Assembly: GCF_030388665.1 (NCBI RefSeq)
Contig: NZ_CP128846.1
Coordinates: 6,336,501 to 6,400,500 of the forward strand
Direction of reading: 5' to 3'
Source of the DNA: Streptomyces flavofungini
GTDB taxonomy: Bacteria; Actinomycetota; Actinomycetes; Streptomycetales; Streptomycetaceae
DNA length: 64,000 nucleotides
Below the pieces are notes generated by a model. The model was not told the origin of the DNA and ran no database searches. It worked only from the letters and a program-made list of their open reading frames with translations. Both the position numbers and the translations under genes were made by a program. Positions 25,292 through 34,257 of the stretch are shown one piece after another (position 1 is the first letter of the stretch; every line of letters begins with the position of its first letter).

Positions 25292-27876
25292 CGCGCGGAA
25301 CTTCCTTCCAGGGGCCGCAGGGTCAGCAGCGGCAGGTCGGGCTTGATCTGGTCGCGCTCGGGGACGAACGCCACCAGCGGGTCCGGCGCCTCGGGCGCGT
25401 TCACGAACGACACGAAGCGGGCCAGGCGGTCCGGGTCGGCCAGGGTCTCGGCCCACTCGTCGCGGTAGTGCGTGACGTGGTCCGCCATCAGGGCCTCCAG
25501 GTCGGCGCAGATGCCGAGCGAGTCGTCCACCACCACGTCCCGTACGTGGTCCAGGCCCCCGTCGATCCGCTCCAGCCACGCCGAGGTGCGCTCCAGGCGG
25601 TCGGCGGTGCGGATGTAGAACATCAGGAACCGGTCGATGAGCCGGACGAGGCCCGCGTCGTCGAGGTCCTGGGCCAGCAGGTCCGCGTGGCGTGGGGTCG
25701 CGCCGCCGTTGCCGCCGACGTACAGGTTCCAGCCGCTCGCCGTGGCGATCACGCCGAAGTCCTTGGAGCGGGCCTCCGCGCACTCGCGGGCGCACCCCGA
25801 CACCGCCGACTTCAGCTTGTGCGGCGCGCGCAGCCCCCGGTAGCGCAGCTCCAGGTCGATGGCCATGCGCACCGAGTCCTGCACGCCGTAGCGGCACCAG
25901 GTCTGCCCGACGCACGACTTCACCGTCCGCAGCGCCTTGCCGTACGCGTGCCCCGACTCGAAGCCCGCCTCGACCAGGCGGGCCCAGATCGGCGGGAGCT
26001 GTTCCACCCGGGCGCCGAACAGGTCGATGCGCTGACCTCCGGTGATCTTCGTGTAGAGGCCGAACTCCCGGGCCACCTCGCCGATCACGATGAGCTTGTC
26101 CGGGGTGATCTCGCCGCCCGGGATGCGCGGCACCACCGAATAGGAGCCGTTCTTCTGGAGGTTGGCGAGGAAGTGGTCGTTGGTGTCCTGAAGGGCCGCC
26201 TGCTCGCCGTCCAGGACGTAGCCGTCGGCGCCGATCGCGGGCGCGAGGGAGGCGATGACCGAGGCGACGGCGGGCTTGCACGTCTCACACCCCTCGCCGC
26301 CGCGCGCCGACTCGCGGCCGTGCCGGTCGAGCAGGTCCCGGAAGGAGGTGACGCGCAGGGTGCGGACGATCTCGTACAGCTCCTGGCGGGTCTGCGCGAA
26401 GCACCCGCACAGGCCCTGATCGCCCGACCGCGGCAGCAGCTGGCCGATGAGCTTGACGCAACTCCCGCAGCCCGTACCGGCCTTGGTGCACTTCTTGACC
26501 TCGGGCAGCGTCGCGCACGCCTGCACGGCGGCCTTCGTGACGTTGTGGCAGTTGCACACCACGGCGTCGTCCGGCAGGGCCTCCGGGCCGAGGGCCGGGG
26601 CGGCGCCCGCGCCCGCGGGAAGCACCAACTGCTCCGCGGGCACCGGCGGCACCGACCCGGTCAGCGCCCGCAGCGTCCCGTACGCCTCGGTGTCACCGAC
26701 CAGGACACCGCCGAGGAGCGTGCCGTCCGCGCCGATGACGAGCTTCTTGTACGTGCCCGCCCGCGAGTCCGCGTACGCGACGTCGAGGCAGCCCTCCGCC
26801 GTGCCGTGCGCGTCGCCGAACGACGCCACGTCCACGCCGAGCAGCTTCAGCTTGGTGGACATGTCGGCGCCCGTGAACGAGGCGTCCGTGCCCGCGGAGT
26901 CCTCGGACGCGAGGGTGGCCGCGGCTGTCTGCGCCATCTCGTAGCCCGGCGCGACCAGGCCGTACACCCGGCCGTCCACGGCCTGCGCGCACTCGCCGAT
27001 GGCGTACACGTGCGGGTCGCTCGTGCGGCAGCGCTCGTCGACGGCGACGCCGCCGCGCTCGCCGACCGCGAGGCCGCAGTCGCGGGCCAGCTGGTCGCGG
27101 GGGCGCACACCCGCCGAGAACACCACCAGGCCGACGTCGAGTTCGGAGCCGTCCGACAGGCGCATCGCGCGCACCGCGCCCGCCTCGTCGGTCACGATCT
27201 CCTGCGTGCCCGTGCCCGTGTGCACGGTGAGCCCCCGGCCGGTCAGTGTGCGCAGCAGGGCCGCGCCGCCGCCGTCGTCGACCTGCGCGGGCATCAGGCG
27301 CGGGGCGAACTCCACGACGTGCGTGGTCAGTCCGAGCCCCTGCAGAGCGCCCGCCGCCTCCAGGCCGAGCAGGCCGCCGCCGACCACCGCGCCCGTCGAG
27401 GCGCCCGCCTTCGCGTACGCCTCGATGGCGAGGACGTCCTCGATGGTGCGGTAGACGAAGCAGCCGTCCGCGTCCCTGCCCGGCACCGGCGGCACGAACG
27501 GCACCGAGCCCGTGGCCAGGACCAGGGTGTCGTAGCCGAGGACGCGCCCGGAGCGCGCGGTGACCGTCCGCGCCTCCCGGTCGATGTGCTCGGCCGGGTC
27601 GCCGAGGCACAGCTCGATGCCGTGCCGCTGCATGAACCCGCCCTCGGTGACGGAGAGTTCGTCCGGCGTCGTGCCCGAGAAGTACGAGGTGAGCTGGACG
27701 CGGTCGTAGGCCGGGCGCGGCTCCTCGCACAGGACGACGACGCGGTGCGTCGCGGTCAGTCCGTGCTCGGCGAGTGCTTCGAGGAAGCGCTGGCCGACCA
27801 TGCCGTGTCCGACCAGGACGAGGTTCTTCTTCGGTGCCGGGTGCGGAGTCGCACGCGGGGTCGAGGTCGCGTCCAT
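25288..27876 (-). CDS. nirB: Nitrite reductase large subunit NirB
   Basis: 862 residues. Domain order is that of assimilatory NADH-nitrite reductase: FAD/NAD-binding (LVLVGHGMVGQRFLEALAE at residues 19-37; FSAGVRPRDQLARDCG), a BFD-like [2Fe-2S] domain (VVCNCHNVTKAAV then KCTKAGTGCGSC, about 440-490), a ferredoxin-like half-domain, and the siroheme/[4Fe-4S] domain with CVGQTWC and SGCARECAEA supplying the four cluster cysteines. It reduces nitrite to ammonium with six electrons from NADH. Preceded after 3 bp by the FAD oxidoreductase gene and followed by nirD; the operon probably responds to nitrogen through the GlnR-like element at 29127. Confidence 0.96.
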   Translation of the reverse strand: MDATSTPRATPHPAPKKNLVLVGHGMVGQRFLEALAEHGLTATHRVVVLCEEPRPAYDRVQLTSYFSGTTPDELSVTEGGFMQRHGIELCLGDPAEHIDREARTVTARSGRVLGYDTLVLATGSVPFVPPVPGRDADGCFVYRTIEDVLAIEAYAKAGASTGAVVGGGLLGLEAAGALQGLGLTTHVVEFAPRLMPAQVDDGGGAALLRTLTGRGLTVHTGTGTQEIVTDEAGAVRAMRLSDGSELDVGLVVFSAGVRPRDQLARDCGLAVGERGGVAVDERCRTSDPHVYAIGECAQAVDGRVYGLVAPGYEMAQTAAATLASEDSAGTDASFTGADMSTKLKLLGVDVASFGDAHGTAEGCLDVAYADSRAGTYKKLVIGADGTLLGGVLVGDTEAYGTLRALTGSVPPVPAEQLVLPAGAGAAPALGPEALPDDAVVCNCHNVTKAAVQACATLPEVKKCTKAGTGCGSCVKLIGQLLPRSGDQGLCGCFAQTRQELYEIVRTLRVTSFRDLLDRHGRESARGGEGCETCKPAVASVIASLAPAIGADGYVLDGEQAALQDTNDHFLANLQKNGSYSVVPRIPGGEITPDKLIVIGEVAREFGLYTKITGGQRIDLFGARVEQLPPIWARLVEAGFESGHAYGKALRTVKSCVGQTWCRYGVQDSVRMAIDLELRYRGLRAPHKLKSAVSGCARECAEARSKDFGVIATASGWNLYVGGNGGATPRHADLLAQDLDDAGLVRLIDRFLMFYIRTADRLERTSAWLERIDGGLDHVRDVVVDDSLGICADLEALMADHVTHYRDEWAETLADPDRLARFVSFVNAPEAPDPLVAFVPERDQIKPDLPLLTLRPLEGSSAR

Positions 27877-27879
27877 GGG

Positions 27880-29103
27880 TCAGTGGCCTCCGTCGTGAGT
27901 GAGCAGGTGCAGCAGCGGACTGCCGTCGTCGGGCAGGGCCTCGTCGGCCGCCCAGGCCCGGGCGAGGGCGCCCACGGCCGTCAGCTCGCCGAGGAGCACG
28001 CCCCCGACGAGGCGGTCGCCGCGCACGACGACCTTGCGGTACGTGCCCCGGGTGGCGTCCGTGAGCCGCACCACGTCGTCGTCCGGGCGGGTCTCCGGGT
28101 CGCCGAACGCCGCGATGTCCAGGGGGTGTTCGTGGTGCGGCAGGGTCAGCCGGGTCAGGGAGCGGGTGCCGGCGTACGGGCGGGCCGACTCCGGGGCGGT
28201 CAGGGCGGCGGCGAGGGCGTCGGCCTGGTCGAGGGCGGGGGCCGCCAGGCAGGGGGCCGCGCCCGCGTGCTCGGCGCAGTCGCCGATGGCGTACACGTGC
28301 GGGTCGCTGCTGCGCAGGCCGTCGTCCACGACGACGCCGCGCCGCACGTCCAGGCCCGCCGCCCGGGCCAGGCCGGTGCGGGGGCGCACGCCGCAGGCCA
28401 GGACCGTCAGGTCGGTGCCGAGGACGTAGCCGTCGGCCAGTTCCACCGACCGTACGGCGCCGTCCGACTGCCGTACGCCGCGCACCCGGCACTCGGTGTG
28501 CACCTCCACGCCGAGCGCGGTGAGATGGCGGCGCACCAGCTCCGAGGCGTCCGGGTCGAGCTGCCGCTCCATCAGCCGGTCGCCCTGCTGGGCGAGCACC
28601 ACCCGCACCCCCCGGTCCGCGAGGGCCCGCGCCGCGCACACCCCGAGCAGGCCGCCCCCGACGACGACCGCCCGCGCGCCCGGCCGGGCCGCCTCCGACA
28701 GGGCCAGGCAGTCCGCCATCGTCCGGAACGCGCGCACCCCGCCGGGCAGTTCGCGAGCCCCCGGCGCGAAGAGTCCGCGCAGCGGCGGAAGCACCGGGTT
28801 CGCGCCGGTGGCGAGCACCAGGTTCTCGTACGGGACCCGGGAGCCGTCCTCGCACAGCACCAGCCGCTCCGACCGGTCGATCCTGACCGCCCGGGCGCGC
28901 AGGTACCGGCCCGGCTCCGGCAGCGTGATCACCTCCGGGCCGTACCGGCCCGCCAGCACCTCGGTGAGCAGGACCCGGTTGTACGGCGCGTACGGCTCCT
29001 CGCCGATCAGCAGGGCGCCGTCGCCGAGCCTGGCGGCGAGCCGGGTGCCGGCGAGGCCGGCTCCCAGGACGACGGTGCGTGGCTGCGGGGCGCTGGTGGT
29101 CAT
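27880..29103 (-). CDS. NAD(P)/FAD-dependent oxidoreductase of the nitrite/nitrate reductase operon
   Basis: 407 residues from the ATG at 29103 (AGGG upstream; a GTG three codons earlier is possible). Two Rossmann motifs are seen, TVVLGAGLAGTRLAARLG (FAD) and AVVVGGGLLGVCAARALAD (NAD), plus ATGANP and VYAIGDCAEH. It closely resembles the first 400 residues of NirB but lacks all Fe-S domains. In actinomycetes such proteins are thought to pass electrons from NAD(P)H to nitrate reductase NasA, which is encoded 8 kb away here. First gene of the nir operon. Confidence 0.88.
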   Translation of the reverse strand: MTTSAPQPRTVVLGAGLAGTRLAARLGDGALLIGEEPYAPYNRVLLTEVLAGRYGPEVITLPEPGRYLRARAVRIDRSERLVLCEDGSRVPYENLVLATGANPVLPPLRGLFAPGARELPGGVRAFRTMADCLALSEAARPGARAVVVGGGLLGVCAARALADRGVRVVLAQQGDRLMERQLDPDASELVRRHLTALGVEVHTECRVRGVRQSDGAVRSVELADGYVLGTDLTVLACGVRPRTGLARAAGLDVRRGVVVDDGLRSSDPHVYAIGDCAEHAGAAPCLAAPALDQADALAAALTAPESARPYAGTRSLTRLTLPHHEHPLDIAAFGDPETRPDDDVVRLTDATRGTYRKVVVRGDRLVGGVLLGELTAVGALARAWAADEALPDDGSPLLHLLTHDGGH

Positions 29104-29126
29104 GCTCTGCACCCTGCTGGGCTGGG

Positions 29127-29164
29127 GTTTCCCGGCGGGGGCCGGGGTGTTTCGGCGGGGGAAC
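29127..29164 (-). promoter_or_regulatory. GlnR-box-like element upstream of the nir operon
   Basis: Read on the minus strand, four pentamers occur at exact 11-bp steps: GTTCC (29164-29160), GAAAC (29153-29149), GCCCC (29142-29138), GAAAC (29131-29127). GlnR sites in Streptomyces follow gTnAc-n6-GaAAc repeated; both GaAAc positions are perfect here and the first gTnAc position matches at all but one base. The element ends 24 bp before the operon start codon. Confidence 0.6.
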
Positions 29165-29577
29165 GGTGGGCTCAGCGAGGGGGCCGGCCGCTTGTGAGGA
29201 CGGGGTCGGCCGCGGGCCCCGTCGGAGTCTTGGCCTCGGGCCGATGGGCGGTGCCCGCCGCTGGCGCGGCGGGGTTTCCCCAGCCGTCCACCCGCCCACC
29301 CGTTGGCCCCGGGACACGGGGTGGGCCCCGAGCCGGGCCGTTGGACCTGCCGCTTGCCGCTTGCCGCCTACTGTCTGCGGTCTGCCACCTGCCGTCTGTC
29401 GTCCGCCCGCCCTCCGCCACCTGCCGTGGTCCGGCCGGTGTCGCGGTCACCCTGGGACCACCGTGCGGTTGGACGGGTGGGACGGGCTTCGCCGCGCGGC
29501 GGCGGAGAACGGTTGCAGCGCCGGTCACGCCGCCCGCGGCGCCAACCTCTGAAGTCCCTCAAGTCGCCCCGATTCTC
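29165..29577. other. Gene-free stretch between nir operon and TSUP gene
   Basis: No supported gene. The DNA is low in complexity, with irregular repeats of CTGCCG and CTTGCCG types around 29340-29425. A short ATGGACG/CGTCCAT inverted repeat (29578-29603) lies just before the TSUP gene. Neither strand shows a plausible coding region with normal codon bias. Confidence 0.5.
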
Positions 29578-29615
29578 ATGGACGCACCACCTACCCCGTC
29601 CATAGGGTCGCGATC

Positions 29616-30398
29616 ATGCCCGACATATCGACTACCGCCGTCGTCGTCCTGTGCCTCGCCGCGTTCGCGGCCGGCTGGATCGACGCCGTGGTGGGCGGCG
29701 GCGGACTCCTGCTGCTGCCCGCGCTGCTGCTCGGCCTGCCGGGGTCGACCCCGGCGGCGACCGCGCTCGGCACGAACAAGGCGGTGGCGATCGTGGGGAC
29801 GACGGGCGCCGCCGTGACGTACGTACGCAAGGCGCCCATCGACGTCGGCACCGCCGTGAGGATCGGGCTCGCGGCGCTCGCCGGGTCCATGGGCGGAGCC
29901 TTCTTCGCCGCCGGGATGAGCACCGACGTGCTCAAGCCGGTGATCATGGCTGTCCTCGTCGGCGTCGGCGCCTTCGTCATCTTCCGCCCGGACTTCGGCA
30001 CCGCCCCCGCGACCGGCCCGCTGCCGCCCCGCCGCATCCTCGCCGCCATCGGCATCGCGGGCGTCGGCATCGGCTTCTACGACGGCCTCATCGGCCCCGG
30101 CACCGGCACCTTCCTCGTGCTCGCACTGACCGCCGTGCTCCGCTTCGACCTGGTCACCGCCTCCGCCAACGCGAAGATAGTCAACTGCTGCACCAACGCG
30201 GGCGCCCTCGCCATGTTCGCCTGGCAGGGCGCGGTGCTCTGGCAGCTCGCCGCCGCCCTCGCCGTCTTCAACCTCGCGGGCGGCACCCTCGGCGCCCGCA
30301 CCGCCCTGAAGAAGGGCAGCGGCTTCGTGCGGATCGTGCTCCTGACGACCGTCGTCGGGCTCGTGGCGAAGATGGCGTACGAGCAGTGGGTGGCGTAG
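29616..30398 (+). CDS. TauE/SafE (TSUP) family membrane permease
   Basis: 260 residues, almost entirely hydrophobic, with about eight spans. Family motifs are present: GWIDAVVGGGGLLLLPALLL in the first repeat, ALGTNKAVAIVGTTGA, and in the second repeat GFYDGLIGPGTGTFLV and TASANAKIVNCCTNAG. TSUP proteins move small organic or sulfur-containing anions such as sulfite or sulfoacetate; the substrate here is unknown. It is divergent from the nir operon, but a role in nitrogen uptake is not supported by the family. Confidence 0.9.
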   Translation: MPDISTTAVVVLCLAAFAAGWIDAVVGGGGLLLLPALLLGLPGSTPAATALGTNKAVAIVGTTGAAVTYVRKAPIDVGTAVRIGLAALAGSMGGAFFAAGMSTDVLKPVIMAVLVGVGAFVIFRPDFGTAPATGPLPPRRILAAIGIAGVGIGFYDGLIGPGTGTFLVLALTAVLRFDLVTASANAKIVNCCTNAGALAMFAWQGAVLWQLAAALAVFNLAGGTLGARTALKKGSGFVRIVLLTTVVGLVAKMAYEQWVA

Positions 30399-30443
30399 CC
30401 GCAGGCGCGCGAGCCGTCCGGCCCGGGCCCCCGGCCGGCGACC

Positions 30444-31085
30444 TCAGCGCGCGCCCGTCAAGTGCGCGAACACCACCACGTTCCCCTGGTAGCCCGTCTT
30501 CTTCGAGTACGCCCCGCCGCACGTGATCACCCGCAGCTCCGGGCGCGCCGCCGCCCCGTACACCTTCTCGTCGGGGAAGCCCTTCGCGTCGTACACCTCC
30601 ACGGCGTACACCGTGAACAACGCCACCCCGCCGTCCCGCCGCTCCACCTCGATGACCCGGCCCTTCGCGAGGCCGCCCAGGCGGTAGAAGACCGCCGGGC
30701 CCTCCGCGTTGTCGACGTGCCCGGCCAGCACCGCGGTGCCGCGTTCGCCCGGCGTGGTGCCCGCCTCGTACCAGCCGGCGAGGTTCTTGTGCCGCGGCGG
30801 CGGTACGTCGAGGCTGCCCTGCCGGGTCAGGCCGAGGCCCATGAGGGGGGCGTCCACATCGATCGCCGGGATCCGGACGCGGTCGGGCGGCGACGGGGGG
30901 AGCGGGGCGAGGCCCGGGCCCGCCCGGGTGGTGCCCGGCGCCGCCGCCTGCGCGGCGGACGGCTGCGGGGGCGGGTGCCCGGCGGTGCCCTCACGCACCA
31001 GCCAGGCGCCACCGCACAGCGCGAGCGCGGTGGCCACCACTATGACCCAGGTACCGAACCTGCCTCGCCGCTCGGTCCGCCGCAT
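30444..31085 (-). CDS. Class F sortase
   Basis: 213 residues. An N-terminal basic stretch and one membrane anchor (WVIVVATALALCGGAWLV) are followed by a proline/alanine linker and the sortase beta-barrel: VRIPAIDVDAPLMGLGL, catalytic His in LAGHVDN, catalytic Cys in VITCGG and a C-terminal Arg-containing strand (NVVVFAHLTGAR). Class F sortases attach surface proteins in actinomycetes. The gene to its right encodes a small secreted protein with a C-terminal membrane span, its likely partner. Confidence 0.9.
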   Translation of the reverse strand: MRRTERRGRFGTWVIVVATALALCGGAWLVREGTAGHPPPQPSAAQAAAPGTTRAGPGLAPLPPSPPDRVRIPAIDVDAPLMGLGLTRQGSLDVPPPRHKNLAGWYEAGTTPGERGTAVLAGHVDNAEGPAVFYRLGGLAKGRVIEVERRDGGVALFTVYAVEVYDAKGFPDEKVYGAAARPELRVITCGGAYSKKTGYQGNVVVFAHLTGAR

Positions 31086-31224
31086 GGCTCGCCCCCTCGG
31101 GGAAGGGTAGGGAAAAGTATCGGTGCAGGTGGTGGCGCTCCCGCCTCCCCCGCCGGTCGCGAGGGACGTGCGGCCGGACGGAGGAGGGGGAGCGTCGGTA
31201 CCCGCGGACCGCGGAGGGGGTCCG

Positions 31225-31776
31225 TCAGATCCTGTCGCCTCTCGCCCGGCGATGCAGGAGCCAGGTACCGCCCGCGGCGGCGAGGGCGAGTGCCGCCACG
31301 CCCGCCGCGGTCTTCACGGGGTCGGGGCCGAGCGCGCCACCGACCCCCGTCTTCACGTGCCCCTTGGGATGCACCGGCACCGGAGCGGGCTGCTCCGCGC
31401 GGGCCGACGCCGTGGACGTGAGCGTCACCGACAGGTCGCCCGCCACCTCACGGCCGCCGGAACCGGCACAGCGCGCCACGATCTCGTACGTGCCGGGCTG
31501 CGCCGACGGCGGCACCTCGAACCGCCCGGACACCGCATCGGCCCGCGCTTTGGGAGCCATCGCGAAGGTGCCCGCGCCGACCGCGCTCGCGTCGCCCGTC
31601 GCGGTGCCGCCCGCACCGCACGCCGTGGTGCGCACCGTGACGGTGGTGCCGGGCGTGACGGTGGCCGGTGACACCTGGAGGCCGCCCGCGGGTCCGGCGG
31701 ACGCGGGGGCGGCGCACAGGCCCGCCGAGGTGACGGCGAGTGCGGCGGCGGTCGTCAGCTGGCGGGCTGTGCGCAT
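31225..31776 (-). CDS. Small exported cell-surface protein, probable sortase partner
   Basis: 183 residues: a Sec signal (RQLTTAAALAVTSAGLCAAP), an Ig-like beta domain of about 100 residues (LQVSPATVTPGTTVTVRTTAC with a second Cys in IVARCAG, likely one disulfide), a Pro-rich linker (EQPAPVPVHP), then HVKTGVGGALGPD, a hydrophobic span and a RRARGD tail. This layout is that of a sortase substrate, but no LPxTG-type motif is present; the HVKTGVGG block occupies its place. It may therefore be membrane-anchored rather than sortase-anchored. Located 139 bp upstream of the sortase gene in the same direction. Confidence 0.78.
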   Translation of the reverse strand: MRTARQLTTAAALAVTSAGLCAAPASAGPAGGLQVSPATVTPGTTVTVRTTACGAGGTATGDASAVGAGTFAMAPKARADAVSGRFEVPPSAQPGTYEIVARCAGSGGREVAGDLSVTLTSTASARAEQPAPVPVHPKGHVKTGVGGALGPDPVKTAAGVAALALAAAGGTWLLHRRARGDRI

Positions 31777-32005
31777 GGGGCTTGCTCCTGTCGAGGCCTT
31801 CGTGCGGGACGCACCTCCGAGGTAAGTGGCACCCGGCCGCGTACGCCTGCTGAAGCCCCGTCAGAATCCCTGCCCGGGCCCGGCCCCTGACGCATCGAAG
31901 GAAGCGTTCCAGCAGGTCACCACGCGTGTCGCGGAAAGGATCCGAAGCCGCGCCGCGGCGCCTGTGAATGGGTGACCCGGGGCCGGGCCGACAGCTGAGC
32001 CCGGC

Positions 32006-32845
32006 TCAGATCACGTCCTGGGGCACGGCCTCGTACACCTCGGCGACGGCCGCCATCAGCTTCTCGTCCACGGGCAGGTCCAGGTCGTCGACGCGGCGCA
32101 CCGGGCTGATGCCCCAGGAGTTCGTGACGAGGGCCGCCCGGTACGAGGGCAGGTCCCGCAGCCGTACCGGACCCAGGCGCGTAGGCACGCCCGCGTCCGC
32201 GAGCCGCTCCCGGAGCAGCCGCATGGTGATCCCGGTCAGGTGCGGGGCGTTCGGCCACACGAGCTCGTGCCCGTCGAAGAAGGCCACGTTGGTGATGGCG
32301 CCCTCGCTGATCAGGCCGTCGGGGCCGGTGAGCAGCGCCTCGTCGAAGCCCGCGCGGCGCGCCTGCCGGCCGTGGTAGGCCTGCCCGAAGCCGCCGAGGT
32401 GCTTGATGTGCGCGACCGGCCGTACGTACGGCACGGACTTCAGGGCCTGCGCCCGCTGGGCCATCGCGGCGGGCAGCTCGGTGGGGGGCCGCACGGTGAC
32501 CATCAGGGAGGGGGCGCCCGCGGGGGCGTGCACGTACACGCGGACGGAGGCGTCGGCGATGACGCCGGTCGCGCCGTCGGTGCCGCCGTCCCCGGCGAGC
32601 GCGTGCCGGATCAGCTCGCGGACCCGCTCCCCGTCGAGCTCCTGGTCGAAGAGCTCCCGCGTCGCGCCGTCCAGGCGCTCCAGGTGCGGCCCCAGGCCGC
32701 GCACCCTGCCGCCCCTGACCTGCATGGCGGTGAAGTGCCCGAAGGTGTCGAGGGCGCGGGCCCGCAGTGCGTCGACGGTGGCGGGGGCGCCGTCGATCTC
32801 CAGGCGGGTGACGTCGGTGGTGGTGACGGGTCCTTGTGCGGCCAT
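32006..32845 (-). CDS. Class IV PLP-dependent aminotransferase
   Basis: 279 residues. Fold type IV motifs are clear: VRVYVHAPAG, the PLP lysine in VAHIKHLGGFGQAYHGRQAR, ALLTGPDGLISEGAITNVAFF with the Glu that contacts the pyridine nitrogen, and a phosphate-binding TNSWGISP loop. The family includes branched-chain aminotransferase, D-amino-acid aminotransferase and aminodeoxychorismate lyase; the exact reaction cannot be told. It is read towards the sortase block with a 229-bp gap (31777-32005) where I see no gene. Confidence 0.9.
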   Translation of the reverse strand: MAAQGPVTTTDVTRLEIDGAPATVDALRARALDTFGHFTAMQVRGGRVRGLGPHLERLDGATRELFDQELDGERVRELIRHALAGDGGTDGATGVIADASVRVYVHAPAGAPSLMVTVRPPTELPAAMAQRAQALKSVPYVRPVAHIKHLGGFGQAYHGRQARRAGFDEALLTGPDGLISEGAITNVAFFDGHELVWPNAPHLTGITMRLLRERLADAGVPTRLGPVRLRDLPSYRAALVTNSWGISPVRRVDDLDLPVDEKLMAAVAEVYEAVPQDVI

Positions 32846-32980
32846 GGGGCCACCGTACGTTCGGACTTCGGCGGCCTTCGGAGTCGGCCCACCGTTCCGC
32901 CCGTTCCGCCCGGTCCGCCCGGCTCACCCGGTCCGCCCGCCCCGTCCGGTCCTCTCAGCCCTCTCAGCCCTCTCAGCCCC

Positions 32981-33439
32981 TCAGTCCTCCAGGAGGCGGC
33001 GCGGGCCCGGGCCGCGCGCGGCCAGTTCGTCCCACGGGTTCGACAGGGCGCAGCGGTCCAGGGAGAGGCAGCCGCAGCCGATGCAGTCGCTCAGGTTGTC
33101 GCGGAGGCGCTGCAGGGTGCGGATGCGCTCGTCCAGGTCCGAGCGCCAGCACTCGGAGATCCGGGCCCAGTCCTCGCGGGTGGGCGTGCGGTCCTCCGGG
33201 AGCAGCTGCAGCACGTCGCGGATGGTGGCCAGCGGGATGCCGAGCCGCTGCGAGGTGCGGATGAAGGCGACGCGGCGCAGGGTGTCCCGGCTGTAGCGGC
33301 GCTGGTTGCCGCTGGTGCGACGGCTGGAGATGAGTCCTTCGCGCTCGTAGAAACGCAGGGCGGAGGGCGCGACTCCGCTGCGCTCGGCGAGTTCGCCGAC
33401 GGTGGCTTCCTTGGCGTCCGGTGCGAGGTGCGTCGTCAT
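32981..33439 (-). CDS. soxR: SoxR-like redox-sensing MerR-family regulator
   Basis: 152 residues. The MerR DNA-binding domain (TVGELAERSGVAPSALRFYEREGLI, then NQRRYSRDTLRRVAFI) is followed by a dimer helix and the [2Fe-2S] cysteine motif CIGCGCLSLDRC (CX2CXCX5C) near residues 119-130, diagnostic of SoxR. In Streptomyces, SoxR responds to redox-active compounds such as its own antibiotics. It is divergent from the FMN-reductase gene, with a MerR-type promoter in between. Whether it is the only SoxR of this strain is unknown. Confidence 0.92.
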   Translation of the reverse strand: MTTHLAPDAKEATVGELAERSGVAPSALRFYEREGLISSRRTSGNQRRYSRDTLRRVAFIRTSQRLGIPLATIRDVLQLLPEDRTPTREDWARISECWRSDLDERIRTLQRLRDNLSDCIGCGCLSLDRCALSNPWDELAARGPGPRRLLED

Positions 33440-33465
33440 GCCGCCAGATTAATCGCGGTCGCGGC

Positions 33466-33493
33466 TTGACCTGAACCAAGGTTTAACTAAGAA
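33466..33493 (+). promoter_or_regulatory. SoxR-type promoter/operator
   Basis: A -35-like TTGACC (33466-33471) is followed by the near-perfect dyad TGAACC-AA-GGTTTA (33472-33485) and a possible -10 (TAAGAA, 33488-33493). A dyad centred between the two promoter elements is the MerR-family arrangement. It lies just before the FMN reductase start at 33503, implying a very short leader or a leaderless transcript. Confidence 0.6.
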
Positions 33494-33502
33494 GCTCTCT
33501 GC

Positions 33503-34216
33503 ATGAACACCACCACGGCCAAGGCCGCTTCCCAGTCGGCTTCCCCCTCTGTTTCCGCGTCCGATTCCCCCTCTGGTTCCCCCTCCGGTTCCCCCTCTGC
33601 GTCCCCCTCCACCGACCCCGCTTTCGCGGCCTCGACCCGTACGCCGGTGAAGGTCGCCGTGATCGTCGGCAGCAACCGCGAGGGCCGCTTCGGCCCCGTC
33701 GTCGCCGAGTGGCTGCTCGCCCGGGTGCGTGCCCACGAGGGCTTCGAGGTCGACCTCGTCGACCTGGCCGACGTCGACCTGCCCACGTCCCTCTCCTTCC
33801 GCCCGTCCGCCGATGTCCTCGCCGAACTCGCCAAGGTCACCCCGAAGTTGGCGGAGGCCGACGCGTTCGTCGTGCTCACGCCCGAGTACAACCACTCCTT
33901 CCCCGCGTCCCTGAAGAACGTCATCGACTGGCACCGCGACGAGTGGCAGGCCAAGCCCGTCGCCCTGGTCTCCTACGGCGGCATCTCTGGCGGCCTGCGC
34001 GCCGTCGAGCACCTGCGCCAGGTCTTCGCCGAGCTGCACATGGTCACCGTCCGCGACACCGTCTCCTTCCACAACGCCGGCGCGCTCTTCGACGACGAGG
34101 GCGCCCACCGGGACCCGTCGGTCGCGGAGGCCGCCGCGAAGGGGATGCTGGACCAGCTGCACTGGTGGGCGTGGGCGCTGCGGTCGGCCAAGGAGGTGCG
34201 GGCGTACGGGAGTTGA
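33503..34216 (+). CDS. NADPH-dependent FMN reductase family protein
   Basis: 237 residues. The flavodoxin-like domain starts near residue 48 (VKVAVIVGSNREGRFGPVVA) and shows the FMN contacts LTPEYNHSFPASLKN and VSYGGISGGLRA. Such proteins reduce FMN, quinones or azo compounds. The first 47 residues are a low-complexity Ser/Pro/Ala stretch (SPSGSPSGSPSASPST) not found in the family; a GTG at 33647 would remove it. Its promoter has a SoxR-type operator, and a homologous flavin reductase belongs to the SoxR regulon of S. coelicolor as I recall, which fits detoxification of redox-cycling compounds. Confidence 0.88.
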   Translation: MNTTTAKAASQSASPSVSASDSPSGSPSGSPSASPSTDPAFAASTRTPVKVAVIVGSNREGRFGPVVAEWLLARVRAHEGFEVDLVDLADVDLPTSLSFRPSADVLAELAKVTPKLAEADAFVVLTPEYNHSFPASLKNVIDWHRDEWQAKPVALVSYGGISGGLRAVEHLRQVFAELHMVTVRDTVSFHNAGALFDDEGAHRDPSVAEAAAKGMLDQLHWWAWALRSAKEVRAYGS

Positions 34217-34257
34217 GCGGTGCGCCGGGCGCGGGGCGCGGCCGGGCCCGGCTCGGC

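Noticed and set aside
29340..29425. CTGCCG-rich repeats upstream of the TSUP gene as an array or coding region
   Set aside because: Units are irregular and short, with no conserved spacing; treated as low-complexity intergenic DNA.
25468..29817. Very long open frame on the plus strand across the nir operon
   Set aside because: It is antisense to nirB and the FAD oxidoreductase, has Arg/Gly/Val-rich shadow composition and no domain. High GC keeps such frames open.
32880..32980. CCGCCCGGTC and CTCTCAGCC short repeats after the aminotransferase start
   Set aside because: Imperfect, short and of slippage type; no symmetry or link to a mobile element.
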